Assembly (NCBI GenBank): GCA_022661535.1
Contig: JAKULF010000005.1
Coordinates: forward strand, 2,418,001 to 2,482,000
DNA: 64,000 nt
Source: Eutypa lata
Taxonomy: Eukaryota > Ascomycota > Sordariomycetes > Xylariales > Diatrypaceae
Direction of reading: 5' to 3'
The notes below the pieces were generated by a model, which saw only the letters and a program-made list of their open reading frames with translations, ran no database searches and was not told where the DNA came from. Shown here piece by piece: positions 59,101 to 64,000 of this stretch. The position numbers were made by a program, and so were the translations under genes. The stretch's first letter is position 1; each line of letters begins with the position of its first letter.

Positions 59101-62100
59101 GGGTCGGGCGTGGCCTTCCGATGGGAATCATAGGGGATGGGGATCTATAAGTTGCTACTTGGTAATAAAATCTGATAAGAGATAATATAATGCCTGATTA
59201 ATAAAGCCAATGCTATATCCATCCCAAGCTGTGGGTATCGGGAGAATGCCCCCATTCTACATATGTATGTACGATGGACTTGGTAGCCTGTGACGCAATT
59301 GCTGATGTGAGAAGAAGAGAGTGGGAGGAGGGTTGCCAGCCGTTGAAAGCGAAGTGGGCTGCAGTGCAACGCTGCTTAAGTTCTCACGACGTCCCACTAC
59401 CGGCGGGCGAGCGACCAGCCCTGATGCCCTGTTCTCTGGAGTATCACACGTCCCCCCAGCCATAGACGAACTAAGTGTCTTTGCCGCTTCCATCATCGGG
59501 GAGTGGCGTGCGTGTGGGAATCATGCACGGCACGGTGATTCGCGCTGGATTCCAAGAATCCCAATGACTTGCATGGTGAGAAGGCAAAATAGAAGCAGCC
59601 AACAGGGCGGGTCGGTTCATACTAGCGCTATGACCAAGAAACAGAGGAATAGAACTTCAAGGTATTAAACCAATATAAGGAGCTGATCGTCGTCCGCTAT
59701 GTCAAGGGCCAGTTTTGGGCAGTTATCTGGAACCGGCAATCAGAACGGTGATCCCTGGAAGCGGATTAGCTACATTTGCACACCGGCTCGGCATATCGCT
59801 ATGTGCTATACAAGAACGTATAAGAAGCAATAAATTATTTAATGCCATCTCACTTGTTGGCTCGCTATGGGTAGCAATTTACGGCAAGCGGGTTTCTCCG
59901 ATGCTGTCATATTTTAGTGTCGCAGGAGCCTGAGGCTTGGGTGATTATAACTGTTAGCAGTATATACACCTGAAAGAGGCCCCAATGCCTACTACGGTAT
60001 GCCTGAAATGGAAGTCGCTCAAGGAAAACCCATCTTGAAATCCTATGTAACAATCCGAAGAACTGGAGGGGGATTTTTATGATTCGATAAAATTAGCCGA
60101 TCCGACCGTTTCCTGATCTAGTTACTCCGAAGGCTGGTGAGCAAAAGTGACAGTGGGGATGGTTGTAGTGGTAGCCAGCATGATTGGCGAAAGCTTGAAT
60201 GAGCGATACCTTTATTAGCGTAGGTTGACCGCGGTACGCCATGATCTAACTAAAAAAGAGAAGTCTGGGGAAGACAGGGTTGTCCTTGACCTGCTTGTGG
60301 TATTAGGAGATTGGCGCGAGTTACTCTTTTCCGCACTATTACGAAGTATCTCGATCTTACACAACCAAACGTAAGCCTATTAAAATTTGAAGATGTGGAA
60401 AGCTTTGTACGATCGGGCACATATGAATGGTGTTGCGACGGTGTTGTATATGTAGGAGTTCCGAGTATAGAATTCGGCGGTAGATTGTAAGCTGTCAAGC
60501 CGACTCCGAGAAGGTCCAGATCCCGTCCCGCCGTTCGTCTGCAAGGAACTGTACCACGGACGGACGGCAGAGGGCATGAGAAAACGTGGAAGGGGCAAAA
60601 GCATGCTGGCATAGAGAAGGTGCGGTTCTTGATTCGTCGGGCACTGTCCGTCATTGATGATAGCGATGGTGATTGCCGTAGTCGCATAAGGGTGGATGTA
60701 TGTAGCCTGAATGCTAGTAGCCGTGTGCGTGACAGACATGAGGGCATAAGCATTCCGATGTCTTAATCCAAGAACGTAAAACTAGACCAAGGTATGCCTG
60801 ATATTGCCTACTTACATATTTATCTCTATCCCAGCGTAAGTCTATCCTAATGTAAAGACGAAGGACATCATGCTAGTTGGATAGAGCCCGTGTATGAGAT
60901 AAGTAGTGATGCCCTGAACGGCTCCGGTTCTGCCTTAAGACACATAACAATGAACCTGATACTGAGTGTTCATGAGAGCTTGTCCAGTAGAGTATTTGTA
61001 AGTATAAGTTTTAGGTATACGGAATGCGCAGAACGATGTAGGATCATCGTACATGATTAGGTACCCTATGAATATGCTGGATATCGAGGAATGCCTAGCT
61101 CGGACGAATGGGAGCCGCAAGATTCATTGAGTGGGTGCATAACTGGCTAATCCCTGAATACAAAGAGCAGCTGACCACTCTACGTCCAGGGTTCATCGTC
61201 ATAATGAAAGCTCTTGGCTTTTCGGAAAGCCGGCAAGCCGGGGAAGAAAAACACTCCTGGATAGTTAAAGGCCGTTCTTGGTGACTAGCAAAGACATAAG
61301 TAGTGAATGACTATGGAAGTAATGAGAAATCAATGTCATGTAAATTTTTAAAAGGCGTACCTGTGCTGTGTTATGCTTTGCAGGCAACTTGTCCGAGGTC
61401 GTGTGGGCAAGTCGGCCGGTCGTCCAAGAACATTTGGAGAAATTGGGGAATCCATGGCTACCCCAGAATCGTGAAAAGATGGGCTCACCTTGGGCTATGC
61501 AAGGTGAGCACTCGGGGAATCACTTGATATCCTTGGTTGGAAATGCTACTCAAGTCTATGCAAATTGAGGCTAAGCAATCCTCTTGATGGGGGACTATGA
61601 TTCGTTCTAGAAGACAGAATACGGCCTAGTTTCAGGTTGGAGAGTAGTTGGGGCCGGTACAGTGCACTATAACATGGTACTTCGTATTTTCCCCAGATTC
61701 TTCTGGTCCCTGTACACTTGTGCTTTGATCACAAAACAGCTCTAGTTGACCGCCATCAATGACAACCTTATTATGATATCTTGGCGGCCTGTCGCCTTTA
61801 CATAGATTTATATGTACAAAAGCTTGTATAAGTCGCAAGAGATAGGCTTCGCAGCGACAGCAGTGAACATTCAGTCGCTGGTTGGTAGTTTCACGCCTTC
61901 TGACGCTATTCGAGGTTGTGCATTGCGTACAGAATGCATATAACTATAGACAAGGGCTATCTATAGTCCCACTAGTCATATCTGCCGCAATATGTACGGT
62001 TAGACAGCAATAATTTGGAGATGGGGTGAAAGCTGGATTTGGTTGGCTAGCAATCCCGCTTGATGGGGTTTAATATAGTGCTGACTACAGCTTATGAGAT

Positions 62101-64000
62101 GCAAAGATATTGGGCTGTATTGCAAAGCAGAGATCGGTACCCGAGGGACACAGCTTTGGCGCGGTGATGACCAGTTAGTAGAACGAGAACGAGTTCTGCT
62201 TAGTAGTTTATCATATGAAGATATGAGCTATCAGTTCATTTCTACGGGATTTGTTTCATCATAGCCGTATAGCTTTAGTGATATTGGTAGTGGTTAGGCA
62301 TCGAATAAGCAGATTGGTGATTCGGGTTTCCGGCTTATGGTGCGGTCTTTAAGCCGTTGATATCCTACATTGACTCGGCCCGCTAGCGCGGTGACTCGAC
62401 TGTTGATGGGTAGTTATAATTGTCAAAAGAGTTCTTGGTGATCATAAGTTAATGCTATCATTGCTGGTGGGCGTATAAATACATAACCATGGTGATGGGA
62501 AGGGAAAGAAATGAACCATGTGCTTGAACACGATACTGGTGTTGCTTTTCAATATCGTTGACCTTGTGTGCTTCGTATTAGCCGGTAGACTCAAGTTTCC
62601 TTCGTTGGCCGGATGGCTATTATAAGTAAGTCATGGTGGGTTTTTTGCTATGAATCTTGCCATGAAGCACATAACAAAGGTATAGTTGAAATTACAATAT
62701 TGACTTTATAACGTAAATGATTTAGAAGTTGCCGACTTGTTGTCTTGTTGAAGAAAACCAGCATGTTATGTCTTCAGCCTGACTGGGGATACATCAAGTA
62801 TCTCAAGATGTGATAACCATGTTCATTAACAGAGAAAGGCATTATGATGATTCGCTAGGGCAGACTATGTACCTAGACCCACAGTGCCAGATCTATCACC
62901 AACTGCAGCGGTAGACTGTGTTACAACCCTGGCCGTCTTCCTGCATCGGAACCAGGCTTTGCCATACATAGTTTACCTTACCAGGTTTGAGCAACGTAAT
63001 AGCGCTTATCAGAAGATGTGTCATAGCAAACCTAATGAAGAGGCTCAAAGACTTTTAGGCGAGATAAAATATTCAACAAATACAAACGTTGATTATCTGC
63101 GTGGGATCATCGGTCTCAATAACTGGCAACCTTTGTTTGGTGTTATGCGACGACAAATTGCTAAACGCGCTTGTATGTAACTCGACGATCAAAGAAGCGT
63201 TTGCGCGATTGCAGCATCAATGCAGTTAAACAGCTCCGTACATACATAGCTAGGTAACCTTCGGGCAGACCCGTATCTCTACCTACTTCGTATGTTCCAT
63301 CAAATGCACGTCCGTACCTTGACGGTAAGATACTTGCTTAAGTCGACTGACTGATGAGACGCCCGAAGATCAAGATAGCTCCATGTATGTTACTGATTTT
63401 CAGGTACCAGACATCTGACGCGCAGCCGGACCACCTGGATAACGTGCCTTTCATAGTTTCTCTGTTAGCTGCGAAGTTCGGCGGCTATCAATAGCCTAAC
63501 TAGAAGGTGGGATGTGGCAGGATTGCTTGACGACCCGCATTTCGTAGGAAGTTAGAGGCCGACGGCGTATCACGACGTGGGTGCAAGACACAAGTATGAC
63601 TCTTATTAGTTACCTGCCAGCCAGCCTGCGCAGTAACCTCCCAGCCTTCTCCTGATTTCTGAGGGATGATGCTGGACGGTTTCGTATGATAGTACGACTT
63701 AATTACGCCCGCAGAACTGAATAGATATGCGTTACTACCGTGACAACAACTTCTAGTATTTGTGAAGATTAACTAGTTAATATGACACCTTTTGACTGCT
63801 TGGAGTTTGTGACAGAGCGAACTGCGGACCCCCCATGTCGGTACAGAGCGACGAGTATATCCGAAGGAAAGGCATTTCGCCGTTAGTGAGTTGGACCGGT
63901 TATCCTGGCCTCTGAAGAACGTCAAAGTGGTGTGAAGCCGAGGGAACGGAGAACGTCTGGGCATAGAAATACAGGCGCTAGTAACCAGGTGGGAATGGCC
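56169..64000. other. Long region without convincing genes
   Basis: Open frames are short and lack starts, introns or domains. The longest ATG-started frame is 60753-60250 on the minus strand (167 codons); its content is not protein-like. Two frames at 61368-61568 and 62884-63180 read somewhat like protein but start at non-ATG codons and match nothing I know. CATACATA/TACGTAGG-type short repeats recur at 57345-57610, 57960-58060 and 58370-58385. Composition is normal and there is no sign of RIP. A gene with many small exons could be missed. Confidence 0.45.

Noticed and set aside
60250..60753. 167-codon minus-strand frame with ATG start
   Set aside because: Sequence is not protein-like, there is no neighbouring exon, domain or signal, and it lies in a long non-coding region.
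62884..63180. 98-codon plus-strand frame reading somewhat like protein
   Set aside because: Begins at GTG without an ATG, has no recognisable motif, and no adjoining exon was found.

Overview
This window comes from the nuclear genome of a filamentous ascomycete fungus (Pezizomycotina). The evidence is: short 54-172 nt introns with GTAAGT/GTATGT-type donors and CTAAC-like branch sites; fungal protein families (an APP1-type phosphatidate phosphatase, the DRS1 ribosome-assembly helicase, an endothiapepsin-like aspartic protease and a DUF1996 secreted protein); and large AT-rich blocks with the signature of repeat-induced point mutation (RIP). A Sordariomycete-like fungus fits, but the genus cannot be fixed from the sequence alone.

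Layout. Positions 1-6290, 10120-17130 and 18741-25845 are extremely AT-rich blocks in which CpA/TpG is almost absent, TpA dominates and CpG persists. They are decayed transposons. The first holds a copia-like gag remnant with a mutated zinc knuckle and three copies of one LTR-like repeat. Two small GC-normal islands sit between the blocks. The 6.3-10.1 kb island carries an intron-containing gene for the C-terminal part of a probable NLR/STAND-type protein. The 17.1-18.7 kb island has no gene; it holds CTACAGAC-type repeats, a 19-bp minisatellite, a tRNA-related SINE-like unit and two inverted repeats.

From 25.85 kb to the end the base composition is normal. Genes in order: an intronless GH43 glycosidase with a Streptomyces-like signal peptide (26.2-27.3 kb, -); a pepsin-family protease (32.0-33.3 kb, -); the APP1-like phosphatase (36.4-39.1 kb, -); a 94-residue cysteine-rich secreted protein (42.4-42.8 kb, +); a five-exon DUF1996 secreted protein (43.9-45.3 kb, -); DRS1 with a GC-AG intron (47.6-50.0 kb, -); a 243-residue unknown protein (51.2-52.0 kb, +); two small paralogous genes sharing an intron position, one of them frameshifted (52.6-53.0 and 54.2-54.7 kb, -); and a small Cys-rich ORF (55.9-56.2 kb, -). 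The last 7.8 kb shows no convincing gene.

Together: four of the five genes between the AT-rich block and 45.4 kb encode secreted proteins that act on cell-wall polysaccharide, protein or unknown extracellular targets. Housekeeping functions (APP1, DRS1) are interleaved or lie further away. This matches the compartmented 'two-speed' layout known from plant-associated and saprotrophic ascomycetes. I did not find a clearly new multi-gene system. The most unusual items are the probable bacterial-origin GH43, the decaying tandem paralogue of an unrecognised family, the GC-AG intron and the SINE-like unit.
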